This document shows, in pieces, positions 19,975 through 28,495 of a stretch of 64,000 bases of DNA; the first letter of the stretch is position 1; every line of letters begins with the position of its first letter. The position numbers and the translations under genes were made by a program. Source of the stretch: Pseudothauera nasutitermitis (lineage in GTDB: Bacteria; Pseudomonadota; Gammaproteobacteria; Burkholderiales; Rhodocyclaceae); assembly GCF_004801295.1 (NCBI RefSeq), contig NZ_SSOC01000002.1, positions 62,001 through 126,000 of the forward strand. The letters are read 5' to 3'. The notes beneath the pieces were generated by a model. That model did not search any database, was not told where the DNA came from, and saw nothing but the letters and a program-made list of their open reading frames with translations.

Positions 19975-20742
19975 TCAGTCCGCCAGGGCGGGCAGCGCGG
20001 CGTGCGCGTTGGCGGCGGTGGCGCGCACGACGGTGTCGACGTCGATGCCACGCAGGTCGGCCAGTACCTGGGCATAGCGCGCCAGGTTGGCCGGCTCGTT
20101 GCGCTGTCGCGCCCCCCAGGCCGGCGCCATGTCGGGCGCGTCGGTTTCCAGCACGATGGATTCGAGCGGCAGCGTGGCCGCCAGCTCGCGGATGCGCCGC
20201 GAGCCATCGTAGGTCATCGCCCCGCCGAAACCCAGCTTGAAGCCCAGGCCGATGAAGGCTTCGGCCTGCTGCCGGCTGCCATTGAAGGCGTGGGCGATGC
20301 CGCCGCGCACGCGGATGCGGCGCAGTTGCTTGAGCACCGCGTCCTGCGCGCGGCGGATGTGCAGGATCACTGGCAGGTCGAAGCGCCTGGCAAGCTTCAG
20401 TTGCTCGATGAAGTAATGCGCCTGGCGCTGCGGATCGGCAGCCGGCACATAGCCGTCCAGGCCGATTTCGCCGACCGCCAGGGCGTCACCACGATCGAGG
20501 CGCGCGGCGAGCAGGTCCAGATCGGCGGGTTGCGCGCCATCGACGTACAGCGGGTGGATGCCATAGGCGACGTGCACGTCGGCATGCGCGGCGGCCAGTG
20601 CGGCGACGTCATCGAAATGGGCCGCCTGCACGGCCGGCACCACGAAGGCGCGCACGCCGGCCGTGCGCGCGGCCGCCAGCACCTGTGCGCGGTCGGCGTC
20701 GAATTCGGGCGCGTCGAGGTGGCAGTGCGTGTCGATCAGCAC
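19975..20742 (-). CDS. TatD-family metal-dependent DNase/hydrolase
   Basis: A 255-residue TIM-barrel hydrolase. It has the metal-binding IDTHCHLDAPEF at the N-terminus, GIHP, the EIGLDGY motif, HIRRA, a GGIAHAFNGS strand, and LETDAPDM near the C-terminus. TatD proteins act as 3'-5' exonucleases. I chose GTG at 20742 because GGAGGAG lies just upstream and the longer reading to 20805 would overlap the neighbouring gene and add a non-family extension. It follows the crotonase-fold gene by 19 nt. Confidence 0.88.
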   Translation of the reverse strand: MLIDTHCHLDAPEFDADRAQVLAAARTAGVRAFVVPAVQAAHFDDVAALAAAHADVHVAYGIHPLYVDGAQPADLDLLAARLDRGDALAVGEIGLDGYVPAADPQRQAHYFIEQLKLARRFDLPVILHIRRAQDAVLKQLRRIRVRGGIAHAFNGSRQQAEAFIGLGFKLGFGGAMTYDGSRRIRELAATLPLESIVLETDAPDMAPAWGARQRNEPANLARYAQVLADLRGIDVDTVVRATAANAHAALPALAD

Positions 20743-20761
20743 CGCCGCGCCCTCCTCCGCC

Positions 20762-21565
20762 TTACTTGCCGCGCCACTCCGGCTTGCGCTTGGCGATGAA
20801 GGCATCGATGCCCTCGGCGGCGTCCTCGGTCATCATGTTGCACGCCATGCTCTCTGCGGCCATCTGGTAGGCGGCCTCCAGGCCCATTTCCAATTGGCGG
20901 TAGAACATCTGCTTGCCCGAGCGGATGGCCAGCGGGGCCTTGGCGGCGATGGTGGCAGCCAGCGCGTTGACCTCGTCGTCGAGGCGTTCGAGCGGCACCA
21001 CGCGGTTGACCAGGCCGCGGCGCTGCGCCTCGAGGGCGTCGATGAACTCGCCGGTGACCAGCATCTCGAAGGCCTGCTTGCGGCCCATGTTGCGCGCCAG
21101 GCCCACGGCGGGGGTTGCGCAGAACAGCCCGACGTTGATGCCGGAGACGGCGAAGCGCGCCACGTCGGCGGCCACCGCCAGATCGCACATGGACACCAAC
21201 TGGCAGCCGGCGGCGGTGGCGATGCCATGCACGCGGGCGATCACCGGCTGGGGCAGTTCGGTGAGCTTCACCATGAACTTGCCGCACAGGCGGAACAGGT
21301 CCTGCTGGAATTCCAGGTTGTGGTTGCCGCGCATTTCCTTGAGGTCGTGCCCGGCACAGAAGGCCTTGCCCTCGCCGGACAGCACCACGACGCGCACGGA
21401 CGGATCGGCGGCGATGGCGTCGACAGCGGTGATCAGCTCTCCCAGCACCGCCCTGGAAAGCGAGTTGAACTGGCCCGGACGGTTCAGGGTGAGCCAGGCG
21501 ACGCCGTCCTGGTCACGGCGCAGGATCGACGGCTGTTCGGCGGCAGGGGTGGGTACGGCGCTCAT
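20762..21565 (-). CDS. Enoyl-CoA hydratase/isomerase-family protein (ECHDC3-like), catalytic glutamates not conserved
   Basis: A 267-residue crotonase-fold protein. The oxyanion-hole motifs are AGHDLKEMR (about 70) and GIATAAGCQLVSMCDLAVA (about 110-128). At the positions of the two crotonase catalytic glutamates it has SGINVGLFCATPAVGLAR, as in the ECHDC3 group, so hydratase activity on ordinary enoyl-CoA is doubtful. It lies between tatD and an acyl-CoA ligase on the same strand, consistent with an acyl-CoA role. Confidence 0.85.
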   Translation of the reverse strand: MSAVPTPAAEQPSILRRDQDGVAWLTLNRPGQFNSLSRAVLGELITAVDAIAADPSVRVVVLSGEGKAFCAGHDLKEMRGNHNLEFQQDLFRLCGKFMVKLTELPQPVIARVHGIATAAGCQLVSMCDLAVAADVARFAVSGINVGLFCATPAVGLARNMGRKQAFEMLVTGEFIDALEAQRRGLVNRVVPLERLDDEVNALAATIAAKAPLAIRSGKQMFYRQLEMGLEAAYQMAAESMACNMMTEDAAEGIDAFIAKRKPEWRGK

Positions 21566-21647
21566 CGCGGCTCCTTCCTGGAAGAGAAGGCGTCGACGTT
21601 GGCGCCGTCCGGCAAGGCTGTCAAGCCCGCCGGACGGGTTGCACCGC

Positions 21648-23297
21648 TTACTCGATGGCGGCGGCGGAACGCGCGCGTTCGCGCAGCACGAACTTCTGGA
21701 TCTTGCCGGTGGAGGTCTTCGGCAGTTCGGTGAACACGATCTGCTTGGGCACCTTGAAGCCGGCCAGATGTTCGCGGCAGTGCGCGATGACCTCTTCCGG
21801 CGTGGCGCTGGCGCCGTCCTTCAGCTCGATGAAGGCGCACGGCACCTCGCCCCACTTGGCGTCGGGCGCAGCGACCACGGCGGCGGCCATCACCGCCGGA
21901 TGCTTGTACAGCGCATCCTCGACCTCGATGGAGGAGATGTTCTCGCCGCCGGAGATGATCACGTCCTTGGAGCGGTCCTTGATCTTGACGTAGCCGTCGG
22001 GCTGCATCACCGCGAGGTCGCCGGTGTGGTACCAGCCGCCGGCGAACGCCTCGGCGCTGGCCTTCTCGTTCTTCAGGTAGCCCTTCATCACCAGGTTGCC
22101 GCGGAACATGATCTCGCCCATGGTCTCGCCGTCCCAGGGCACCGGCTCCATGGTCTGCGGGTCGAGCACGCTGATGGCTTCCTGGGCGTGGTAGCGCACG
22201 CCCTGGCGGCCGTTCAGCGAGACCTGGTCGGCCAGTGGCTTGTCCGCCCAGTCGTCGTGCTTGGCGCATACCGAGGCCGGGCCGTAGGTTTCGGTGAGGC
22301 CGTACACGTGGGTGATGTCGAAGCCGATCTTGGCCATGCCCTCGATGACCGCGGCCGGCGGCGGCGCGGCGGCGATCAGGCCGGAAACCTTGTGGTTGAT
22401 GCCCCGGCGCCATTCCTCCGGCGCGTTGGCCAGCATGGAGTGCACGATGGGCGCACCGCAGTAGTGGGTGACGCCGTGCTCGCGGATGGCGTTGAAGATC
22501 AGGCGCGGATCGACGCGGCGCAGGCACACATTGATGCCGGCGTTGGCGGCCATGGTCCACGCGAAGCACCAGCCGTTGCAGTGGAACATCGGCAGGGTCC
22601 ACAGATACACCGAGTGCGGCGGCATGCCCCACGAGACGATGTTGCTCATCGCGTTGAGGTAGGCGCCGCGGTGGTGATAGACCACGCCCTTGGGGTTGCC
22701 GGTGGTGCCGGAGGTGTAGTTGAGCGAGATGGCGTCCCACTCGTCGCGCGGCAGCACGAAGGCGAAGTCCTCGTTGCCCTGCTCCAGCAGCGCTTCGTAG
22801 TCCATGCGCCCGAGGCGTTCGCCGGGGCCGGTGTATTCGGGGTCATCCACGTCGATGACGATGATGTCCTTGCGTTCGGTGAGCTCCAGCGCGCGCGACA
22901 CCGCGCGGGTGTACTCGCGGTCGGTGATCAGCACCTTGGCTTCGCCGTGGTCCAGCGTGAAGGCGATGGTCTCGGCGTCCAGGCGGGTGTTGATGGTGTT
23001 GAGCACCGCGCCGCAGCCCGGTACGCCGAAGTGGCACTCGAACATTTCCGGGGTGTTGTTGAGCACCACGGCCACGGTGTCGCCACGTTCGACGCCCAGC
23101 TGGGTCAGCGCGGAAGCCAGCCGGCGCGCGCGCGCCGCGCTCTGCCGCCAGGTGTAGCGCCGCGCGCCGTGGATGACGGCGACGCGCTCCGGATAGATGT
23201 AGGCGCTGCGCTCGAGGAAGGTGATCGGCGTCAGCGGCACGTAGTTGGCCGCGTTGCGTTCCAGCCCCTGGCTATAGGGGGACCGACTTTCAGTCAT
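21648..23297 (-). CDS. AMP-forming acyl-CoA synthetase (medium-chain/DmdB-like)
   Basis: A 549-residue adenylating ligase that makes acyl-CoA from an acid, ATP and CoA. It has the P-loop NYTSGTTGNPKGV (about 195), VYGLTETYG (about 340), GWYHTGDLAV, KDRSKDVIISGGENISS and the C-terminal catalytic Lys in KTSTGKIQK. The family includes medium-chain fatty acyl and methylmercaptopropionate ligases; the substrate cannot be fixed. It precedes the crotonase-fold gene by 82 nt on the same strand. Confidence 0.92.
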   Translation of the reverse strand: MTESRSPYSQGLERNAANYVPLTPITFLERSAYIYPERVAVIHGARRYTWRQSAARARRLASALTQLGVERGDTVAVVLNNTPEMFECHFGVPGCGAVLNTINTRLDAETIAFTLDHGEAKVLITDREYTRAVSRALELTERKDIIVIDVDDPEYTGPGERLGRMDYEALLEQGNEDFAFVLPRDEWDAISLNYTSGTTGNPKGVVYHHRGAYLNAMSNIVSWGMPPHSVYLWTLPMFHCNGWCFAWTMAANAGINVCLRRVDPRLIFNAIREHGVTHYCGAPIVHSMLANAPEEWRRGINHKVSGLIAAAPPPAAVIEGMAKIGFDITHVYGLTETYGPASVCAKHDDWADKPLADQVSLNGRQGVRYHAQEAISVLDPQTMEPVPWDGETMGEIMFRGNLVMKGYLKNEKASAEAFAGGWYHTGDLAVMQPDGYVKIKDRSKDVIISGGENISSIEVEDALYKHPAVMAAAVVAAPDAKWGEVPCAFIELKDGASATPEEVIAHCREHLAGFKVPKQIVFTELPKTSTGKIQKFVLRERARSAAAIE

Positions 23298-23342
23298 GAT
23301 TTCTCCGCTCCGTTTTTCAAGATGTTCCAGCTCGTTATTGTT

Positions 23343-23975
23343 TTATGGCCGGCAGGCCATCCCGCCATTCAAACGACCTATGGCTTTCGGGTCAAGACCC
23401 TCCAGCCAGTTGCCGAGCTCGGCGGTCAGCCGGCCGACCGCCGCGCGCGCGGCCAGTGCTCCGCCCCGCGCGTCGGCGCTGTCGGCCGGAACGCGTAGCT
23501 GCAGGTCGCGTCCGGCCAACGGGGTTTCGCCACGCTGCGGCAGCAGCATGGCGCGTGCGGCGAGCAGCTGGTGGCTGCTTGCCGGACTTTCGAATACCTG
23601 GATGAATTCATCCAGCTCCACACGCAGCCGGCAGTGGCCCTGCGTCTCGCCGGCCGGCTGCAGGGCCTGCTCCAGCGCGCGGGTGAGCATTTCCGCGGGC
23701 GGTGCGGCCCAGCGGGTTTCGGTATAGGCCTGGCGCTGCAGCGCGTCGGCGTATGTCAGGCGGTACTGCTGTGCGCTGGTGGTCAGCCAGGACGGCGCAC
23801 GCACTTCCACGCCGGTGGGGCGCGCGGCGGCGGAGATCGAGACCGGCTCCTGCAGACCGAGGTCCAGGCGTGCCAGATCGCGCGGAGGGGCGCCGAAGCC
23901 GGCGCAGCCGGCGAGTACGGCGGCCAGGGCCAGGGGGGCGAGCCGGGTGAGAGGGGCGGAAAGGCGGCGGATCAT
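23343..23975 (-). CDS. ABC-type transport auxiliary lipoprotein (PqiC/ABC_trans_aux family)
   Basis: A 210-residue lipoprotein with a signal peptide and lipobox LAGC (Cys at about 23). The body carries the YRLTYADALQRQAYTETRWAAPPAEML segment typical of the auxiliary lipoprotein of MCE transporters. It probably sits in the outer membrane and completes the lipid path with the MlaD-type protein encoded 10 nt upstream. It is the last gene of the four-gene run. Confidence 0.85.
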   Translation of the reverse strand: MIRRLSAPLTRLAPLALAAVLAGCAGFGAPPRDLARLDLGLQEPVSISAAARPTGVEVRAPSWLTTSAQQYRLTYADALQRQAYTETRWAAPPAEMLTRALEQALQPAGETQGHCRLRVELDEFIQVFESPASSHQLLAARAMLLPQRGETPLAGRDLQLRVPADSADARGGALAARAAVGRLTAELGNWLEGLDPKAIGRLNGGMACRP

Positions 23976-23985
23976 CCGGGTCTCC

Positions 23986-24936
23986 TTATTGTGCGGCGCG
24001 CGGCGGCGCGAAGCCGGCTTCGCCCGGGCCGGGGATGCGTTTGCCGCGGCCGGTCAGCAGCATCTGCGGCGAGCTTTCCACTTCTTCGATCAGGCGGCTG
24101 AGCCGGCGCGAGGTGGTCACCAGCCCGCCCAGCAGTTCGTTGAGCTGCGGCAGGGTGTCGTCGAGCACGCCGTCGGTGGCGGCGGTGGCGGCCTGATCGA
24201 GCCGGGCGGCCATGCCGTCCAGGCGGGCCATCAGTTCGCGTGCCTCATTGACCGTGGGCGCAGCGTCGGCGCTGGCGCGCTCCAGGTTTTCCAGCGTGGC
24301 GGACAGGCGCTGCAGGTTTTCCTGGTTGAGCGCGTCGCGCACCGCCGCGAAGGCTTCGGGGGCGACGCGGAAGGTGCGGTCCACGCCGTCCGAGGCGGAT
24401 TCCAGGCGTTCCAGCACGCGCCCGAAGCGTTCCAGGTTGGCGTCGTCGAAGAACGCTGCGGTGCGGTCGGACATCTCGCGCAGACGCCCCATGGCGTGCA
24501 GCGCGGCATCGGCCACCTGGTCCATCAGCCCCGGCTCCAGCTGGATGCGCGGCGGGCCGCCGTCGCCGGAGACCAGCGGCGTGGGGTCGGTGCCGCGGTC
24601 GTCGAGTTCGACGAAGGCCAGTCCGGTGACGCCCTGATAGCCCAGCGTGGCGCGCGTGCCGCGGGTCACCGGCAGTTCCTCGCGGATGCGGATGCTCACC
24701 AGGATGTGGCGCGGATCGAGCGGGTCGACCACCACCGCGGTGACCTTGCCGGCGGCGATGCCGCGATAGCGCACCTGGGCCTGTACGTTCAGTCCGGTGA
24801 CCTTGCCGTTGGAGACCAGCACGTAGTCGCGCATGGGGTCGCGGTCCTCGGAGAACCACCACAGCGCGGCCGCCAACGCGGCGCCCATCAGCAGTGCGAA
24901 AAAACCCGCCGCCAGGGCGTGGGCACGGTTTTCCAT
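23986..24936 (-). CDS. MCE/MlaD-domain protein of a lipid ABC transporter
   Basis: A 316-residue periplasmic protein anchored by one N-terminal helix (about 8-28). The MCE domain (about 38-118) includes VSNGKVTGLNVQAQVRYRGIAAGKV and YQGVTGLAFVELDD. A long helical region follows (130-290) that likely forms the hydrophobic channel. It is the substrate-binding part of an Mla/Yrb-like phospholipid or hydrophobic-compound transporter. The gene is one nucleotide from the ATPase gene. Confidence 0.9.
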   Translation of the reverse strand: MENRAHALAAGFFALLMGAALAAALWWFSEDRDPMRDYVLVSNGKVTGLNVQAQVRYRGIAAGKVTAVVVDPLDPRHILVSIRIREELPVTRGTRATLGYQGVTGLAFVELDDRGTDPTPLVSGDGGPPRIQLEPGLMDQVADAALHAMGRLREMSDRTAAFFDDANLERFGRVLERLESASDGVDRTFRVAPEAFAAVRDALNQENLQRLSATLENLERASADAAPTVNEARELMARLDGMAARLDQAATAATDGVLDDTLPQLNELLGGLVTTSRRLSRLIEEVESSPQMLLTGRGKRIPGPGEAGFAPPRAAQ

Positions 24937-24937
24937 G

Positions 24938-25729
24938 TCAATTGCCTCCCTGCACGCGGGCCAATGCCCGGCGTCCGTGTTCGCCGTGGAAAAAGCGGTG
25001 GATGAAGGGATGATCCACCTTCAGGGTGTCTTCCAGCGAGGCGTAGCTGAGAATGCGCCGCTCGCCCAGTACCGCCACCTTGGTGGCCAGCGCGGCGAGC
25101 GTGTCGATGTCGTGGGTGACCAGCACCACGGTGAGCCCGAGGCGGCGCTGCAGGTCGCGGATCAGCGCGACGAAGGCCGTGCTGCGGTCCGGGTCGAGAC
25201 CGGCGGTGGGTTCGTCGAGCAGCAGCAGTTCCGGTTCCAGCGCCAGTGCGCGCGCCAGCGCGACGCGCTTGACCATGCCGCCGGACAGTTCGGCGGGTTT
25301 GAGCAGCGCGTGCGCGGGTTCGAGTTCCACCATGGCCAGCTTGAGGGCCACCAGATCGCGGATTTCCGCGTCCGTGGCCACGCGCGCCTCGCGCAGCGGG
25401 AAGGCGATGTTCTCGCCCACGGTGAACGCGGAGAACAGCGCCCCCTGCTGGAACAGTACGCCGAAGCGGCGCTGCAGCGCGCGGATGTGTTCGGCCCTGC
25501 CGTCGAGCAGCGATTCGCCGAACAGGCGCAGTTCGCCGGCGGCCGGCCGAGTCAGGCCGATGACGTGGCGCAGCAGCGTGGTCTTGCCGCTGCCCGAGCC
25601 GCCCACCAGGGCCACCACCTCGCCCGCGTCCACGCGCAGGTCCACGCCGTCATGCACCAGGTTGTCGCCGAAGCGGGTGACCACGCCACGCATTTCGATG
25701 ACCGGATGGCAGTTTGCCGGCGGATTCAT
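24938..25729 (-). CDS. MlaF-like ATP-binding protein of the MCE transporter
   Basis: A 263-residue ABC ATPase with Walker A GGSGSGKTTLLRH (about 42-54), Q-loop FQQGALFSAFTV, signature LSGGMVKRVALARAL, Walker B LLLLDEPTAGLDP and the switch THD. The 'SGGM.KR' signature and the QQGALF loop are typical of Mla/MCE ATPases. The ATG at 25729 overlaps the permease stop (TGATG). A longer frame extends upstream only inside the permease gene and was rejected. Confidence 0.93.
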   Translation of the reverse strand: MNPPANCHPVIEMRGVVTRFGDNLVHDGVDLRVDAGEVVALVGGSGSGKTTLLRHVIGLTRPAAGELRLFGESLLDGRAEHIRALQRRFGVLFQQGALFSAFTVGENIAFPLREARVATDAEIRDLVALKLAMVELEPAHALLKPAELSGGMVKRVALARALALEPELLLLDEPTAGLDPDRSTAFVALIRDLQRRLGLTVVLVTHDIDTLAALATKVAVLGERRILSYASLEDTLKVDHPFIHRFFHGEHGRRALARVQGGN

Positions 25730-26838
25730 CAGGGCACCCCGATGGAACGCGTGGCGATGGCGAACACCGCGTCGACCAGGATCACCAGGGTGATCGCGCT
25801 GACCACCGAGGCCGTGGTGTTGGCCGACAGGCTCTCGGTGTTGGGCGCCACGCGCAGGCCGAAGTGGCAGGCCACCAGGGCGATCAGCAGGCCGAACACG
25901 GCGCCCTTGGCGAGACCGATGTAGAGGTTGGCGATGGGCACCACTGCGGGCAGCGTGTCGAGGAAGAAGCCGAAGGAGAGATCGAGCTGCAGCCAGGCCG
26001 ACACCATGCCGCCGAACAGCGCCATGCCCGAGGTCCACAGCACCAGCAGCGGCATGGCCAGCGTGAGCGCGGCCACCTTGGGCAGCACCAGGCGGATGGT
26101 GCGCGAGATGCCCATGGCCGCCAGCGCGTCGCTTTCCTCGGTGACCCGCATGACGCCGAGCTGGGCGGTCATCGCCGAGCCGGAGCGCCCGGCCACCAGT
26201 ACCGAGACCAGCACCGGGCCGAGTTCGCGGATGATGCCCAGGCCGAGGATGTTGACGATGAAGATGTCGGCGCCGAAGGCGCGCAGCTGCAGGGCGGACA
26301 GATAGGACAGCACCACGCCGATGAGAAAGCCCACCAGCGCGGTCACCGGCATCGCGCGCACGCCGACCTTGTGCAGGTTGGCGGAGATTTCCAGCAGCGG
26401 CCATTCGTGCGGATGGCGGAGCAGCCGGCCGAGGTCGAGCAGCAACTGGCCGAGCAGGCGGAGAAAGTCGGCGAGGTGGGCGCCGAAGCTCAGCAGCGCC
26501 GTGCCCAGTGCGGCCACTGCGTCGAGCACGGTGAAGCGTGGGGCCACCGGCAGTGGCGAGGACGCGGCGGCGGCCACTTCGCCGAACAGCGCGCGCTGTT
26601 CGTCGGAAACCTCCACCCGCTCCGGCCAGCGCTGGCCCCAGGCGCGCCACAGCAGGGTGGCGCCGAAGCTGTCCAGGCGTTCGACGCCGGCCAGCGTCCA
26701 GTGTGCATCGGCGGGCAGCGCGCCGAGCCGCGCGCGCAGTTCGCGCAGGACCGGTTGCAGCGCACGCAGGGTCCAGTCCCCCGTGGCGCTGGCTACGCCT
26801 TGCTGCCGGTCGAAGTGGAGCGGCGCCGGCGCGCTCAT
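25729..26838 (-). CDS. MlaE-like permease with an N-terminal STAS-like domain
   Basis: A 369-residue protein. Residues 1-100 resemble a STAS-like (MlaB-type) domain (WTLAGVERLDSFGATLLWRAWG). Residues 110-369 are the MlaE permease with LVGFLIGVVLSYLSALQLRAFG, LVAGRSGSAMTAQLGVMRVTEE and five or so membrane helices. The fusion supplies the MlaB-like partner in cis. It is the first gene of the transporter run and lies 1 nt after ppx, so the run may be co-transcribed with ppx. Confidence 0.92.
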   Translation of the reverse strand: MSAPAPLHFDRQQGVASATGDWTLRALQPVLRELRARLGALPADAHWTLAGVERLDSFGATLLWRAWGQRWPERVEVSDEQRALFGEVAAAASSPLPVAPRFTVLDAVAALGTALLSFGAHLADFLRLLGQLLLDLGRLLRHPHEWPLLEISANLHKVGVRAMPVTALVGFLIGVVLSYLSALQLRAFGADIFIVNILGLGIIRELGPVLVSVLVAGRSGSAMTAQLGVMRVTEESDALAAMGISRTIRLVLPKVAALTLAMPLLVLWTSGMALFGGMVSAWLQLDLSFGFFLDTLPAVVPIANLYIGLAKGAVFGLLIALVACHFGLRVAPNTESLSANTTASVVSAITLVILVDAVFAIATRSIGVP

Positions 26839-26839
26839 C

Positions 26840-28342
26840 TCAGGCAGCGAGCGGCCCCGTGGCGGTAGCGCGCACCGCCAGCCCGCGTCCGACCGAGAGC
26901 CACTGGCGTTGCTCCTCTTCCAGCGCGGCCGCAGTGAGCGGCAGTTGCTTGAGCCAGTCCTGCGGCGCGGCCACGGCGAAGGCGCGCCCTTCCCTGCTCA
27001 CCTGGATGGGCGGAATGCCGCGCCCGTCGCGCGCGCGATGCACCACCACGGCCAGGCGCAGGCAGGCGATCAGCAGCCAGTCCGGGCTGCCGGGGTCCAG
27101 CCCGGCCACGCGCTCGAGCTTGCCGCGGTGGGCGAGCACGATGCGCGCCAGACGCCCCTGATCCATGCGCGAGAAGCCCGGCATGTCGGCGTTGGCGAGG
27201 ATGTAGGCGCTGTGCTTGTGGTAGCTGGAATGTGCCACCGAGATGCCGATCTCGTGCAGCATCGCCGCCCAGCGCAGGAAGCGGCGGTCCAGCTGGTCGG
27301 GATCGGCGGCGGCCGGCTCGACCTGTTCGAGCAGATGGCAGGCGGTGTCGGCCACTTCGTTGGCCTGCGCGCGATCCACGCCGTAGCGCGTCATGAAGGC
27401 ATCCACCGTTGCATCGCGCAGATCGTGGTGGTGGTAGCGGCCGAGCAGGTCGTAGAGCACGCCGAGGCGCAGCGCGCCCTCGGAGAACACCATGTGTTCG
27501 AGGTCGAATTCCTTGAACACCGCGCTCATGATCGAAAAGCCGCCGAGCAGCACCGGCAGGCGGTCGCTGCGCAGGCCGGCCAGTTCCAGGCGGTCCAGGC
27601 TGCCCGCGCGCAGCAGCGCGGTGCGCAGGCGCTCCAGGCCGTCGCGGGTGATGCCGCCGTCGGAGAAACCGTTCTGGGTGAGGATTTCCACCAGCGCCTT
27701 GGCCGATCCGCTGGAGCCCACCACCTCTTCCCAGCCGGCCTCGCGGTACGGGTGGGCGATGGCCTGCAGCTCGCGCCGCGCGGCCAGTTCGGCTTCCTTC
27801 ATGCCGCGCTTGTCGATCTGCCCGCCGGGGAAATACTGCAGACTGAAGCTCACGCAGCCCATGTACAGCGATTCGAGCAGGATGGGCTGGAAACTCTTGC
27901 CGACGATGAACTCCGTCGAGCCGCCGCCGATGTCCACGACCAGTTGCTGGCGGTGCGGATCCGGCAGGGTGTGGGCGACACCGACGTAGATCAGCCGGGC
28001 TTCCTCGCGCCCGGCGATGACTTCGATGGGGAAGCCCAGGGCGTCCTCGGCCTGGCGCAGGAAGGCGTCGGCATTCTTGGCCACGCGCAGGGTGTTGGTG
28101 GCCACCGCGCGTACCGAATCCGGCGAGAAGCCGCCCAGCCGCTCGTTGAAGCGGCGCAGCGCATTGAGGCCGCGCAACTGCGCGCTTTCGTCGAGCAGCT
28201 TGTCGCCACCGAGGCCCGCTGCCAGACGGACCGATTCCTTGAGGCCATCCAGCGGGTAGATCTGGTCATTCACGATGCGTCCGACCTGCAGGCGGAAGCT
28301 GTTGGAGCCGAGGTCGATCGCGGCGATCAGTTCTTGCATCAT
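26840..28342 (-). CDS. ppx: Exopolyphosphatase
   Basis: A 500-residue Ppx/GppA phosphatase that releases phosphate from polyphosphate ends. The actin-like ATPase fold has DLGSNSFRLQVGR near residue 10 and DIGGGSTEFIVGK at about 145. The C-terminal HD-like helical domain (about 310-480) is present, so it is the long Ppx form. A second ATG three bases after the first is an equal start choice. It is divergent from ppk1, 153 bp apart, and the MCE genes follow it on the same strand. Confidence 0.95.
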   Translation of the reverse strand: MMQELIAAIDLGSNSFRLQVGRIVNDQIYPLDGLKESVRLAAGLGGDKLLDESAQLRGLNALRRFNERLGGFSPDSVRAVATNTLRVAKNADAFLRQAEDALGFPIEVIAGREEARLIYVGVAHTLPDPHRQQLVVDIGGGSTEFIVGKSFQPILLESLYMGCVSFSLQYFPGGQIDKRGMKEAELAARRELQAIAHPYREAGWEEVVGSSGSAKALVEILTQNGFSDGGITRDGLERLRTALLRAGSLDRLELAGLRSDRLPVLLGGFSIMSAVFKEFDLEHMVFSEGALRLGVLYDLLGRYHHHDLRDATVDAFMTRYGVDRAQANEVADTACHLLEQVEPAAADPDQLDRRFLRWAAMLHEIGISVAHSSYHKHSAYILANADMPGFSRMDQGRLARIVLAHRGKLERVAGLDPGSPDWLLIACLRLAVVVHRARDGRGIPPIQVSREGRAFAVAAPQDWLKQLPLTAAALEEEQRQWLSVGRGLAVRATATGPLAA

Positions 28343-28432
28343 GAAGTGGGATCGGCCTGGGGCCGGTGGTCCGGGTGTGGCGGATTCTACCCTACCACTC
28401 GGCCTCCTCGCAGGAACCTGAGCGGGTTTCCG

Positions 28433-28466
28433 CCGTCATCCTTTGGCAACATCTTTGTCACATAAT
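28433..28466 (+). promoter_or_regulatory. Candidate Pho box and -10 element of ppk1
   Basis: Seven-mers with an 11-bp period: CCGTCAT (28433-28439), TGGCAAC (28444-28450) and TTGTCAC (28455-28461). The first and third match 6 of 7 bases of the PhoB half-site CTGTCAT/C, the middle one is weak. A CATAAT -10-like hexamer at 28461-28466 starts 10 bp after the second repeat, the spacing of E. coli Pho promoters. Confidence 0.4.
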
Positions 28467-28495
28467 GGGGCATTCGCCGCCGTACACGAACCATC

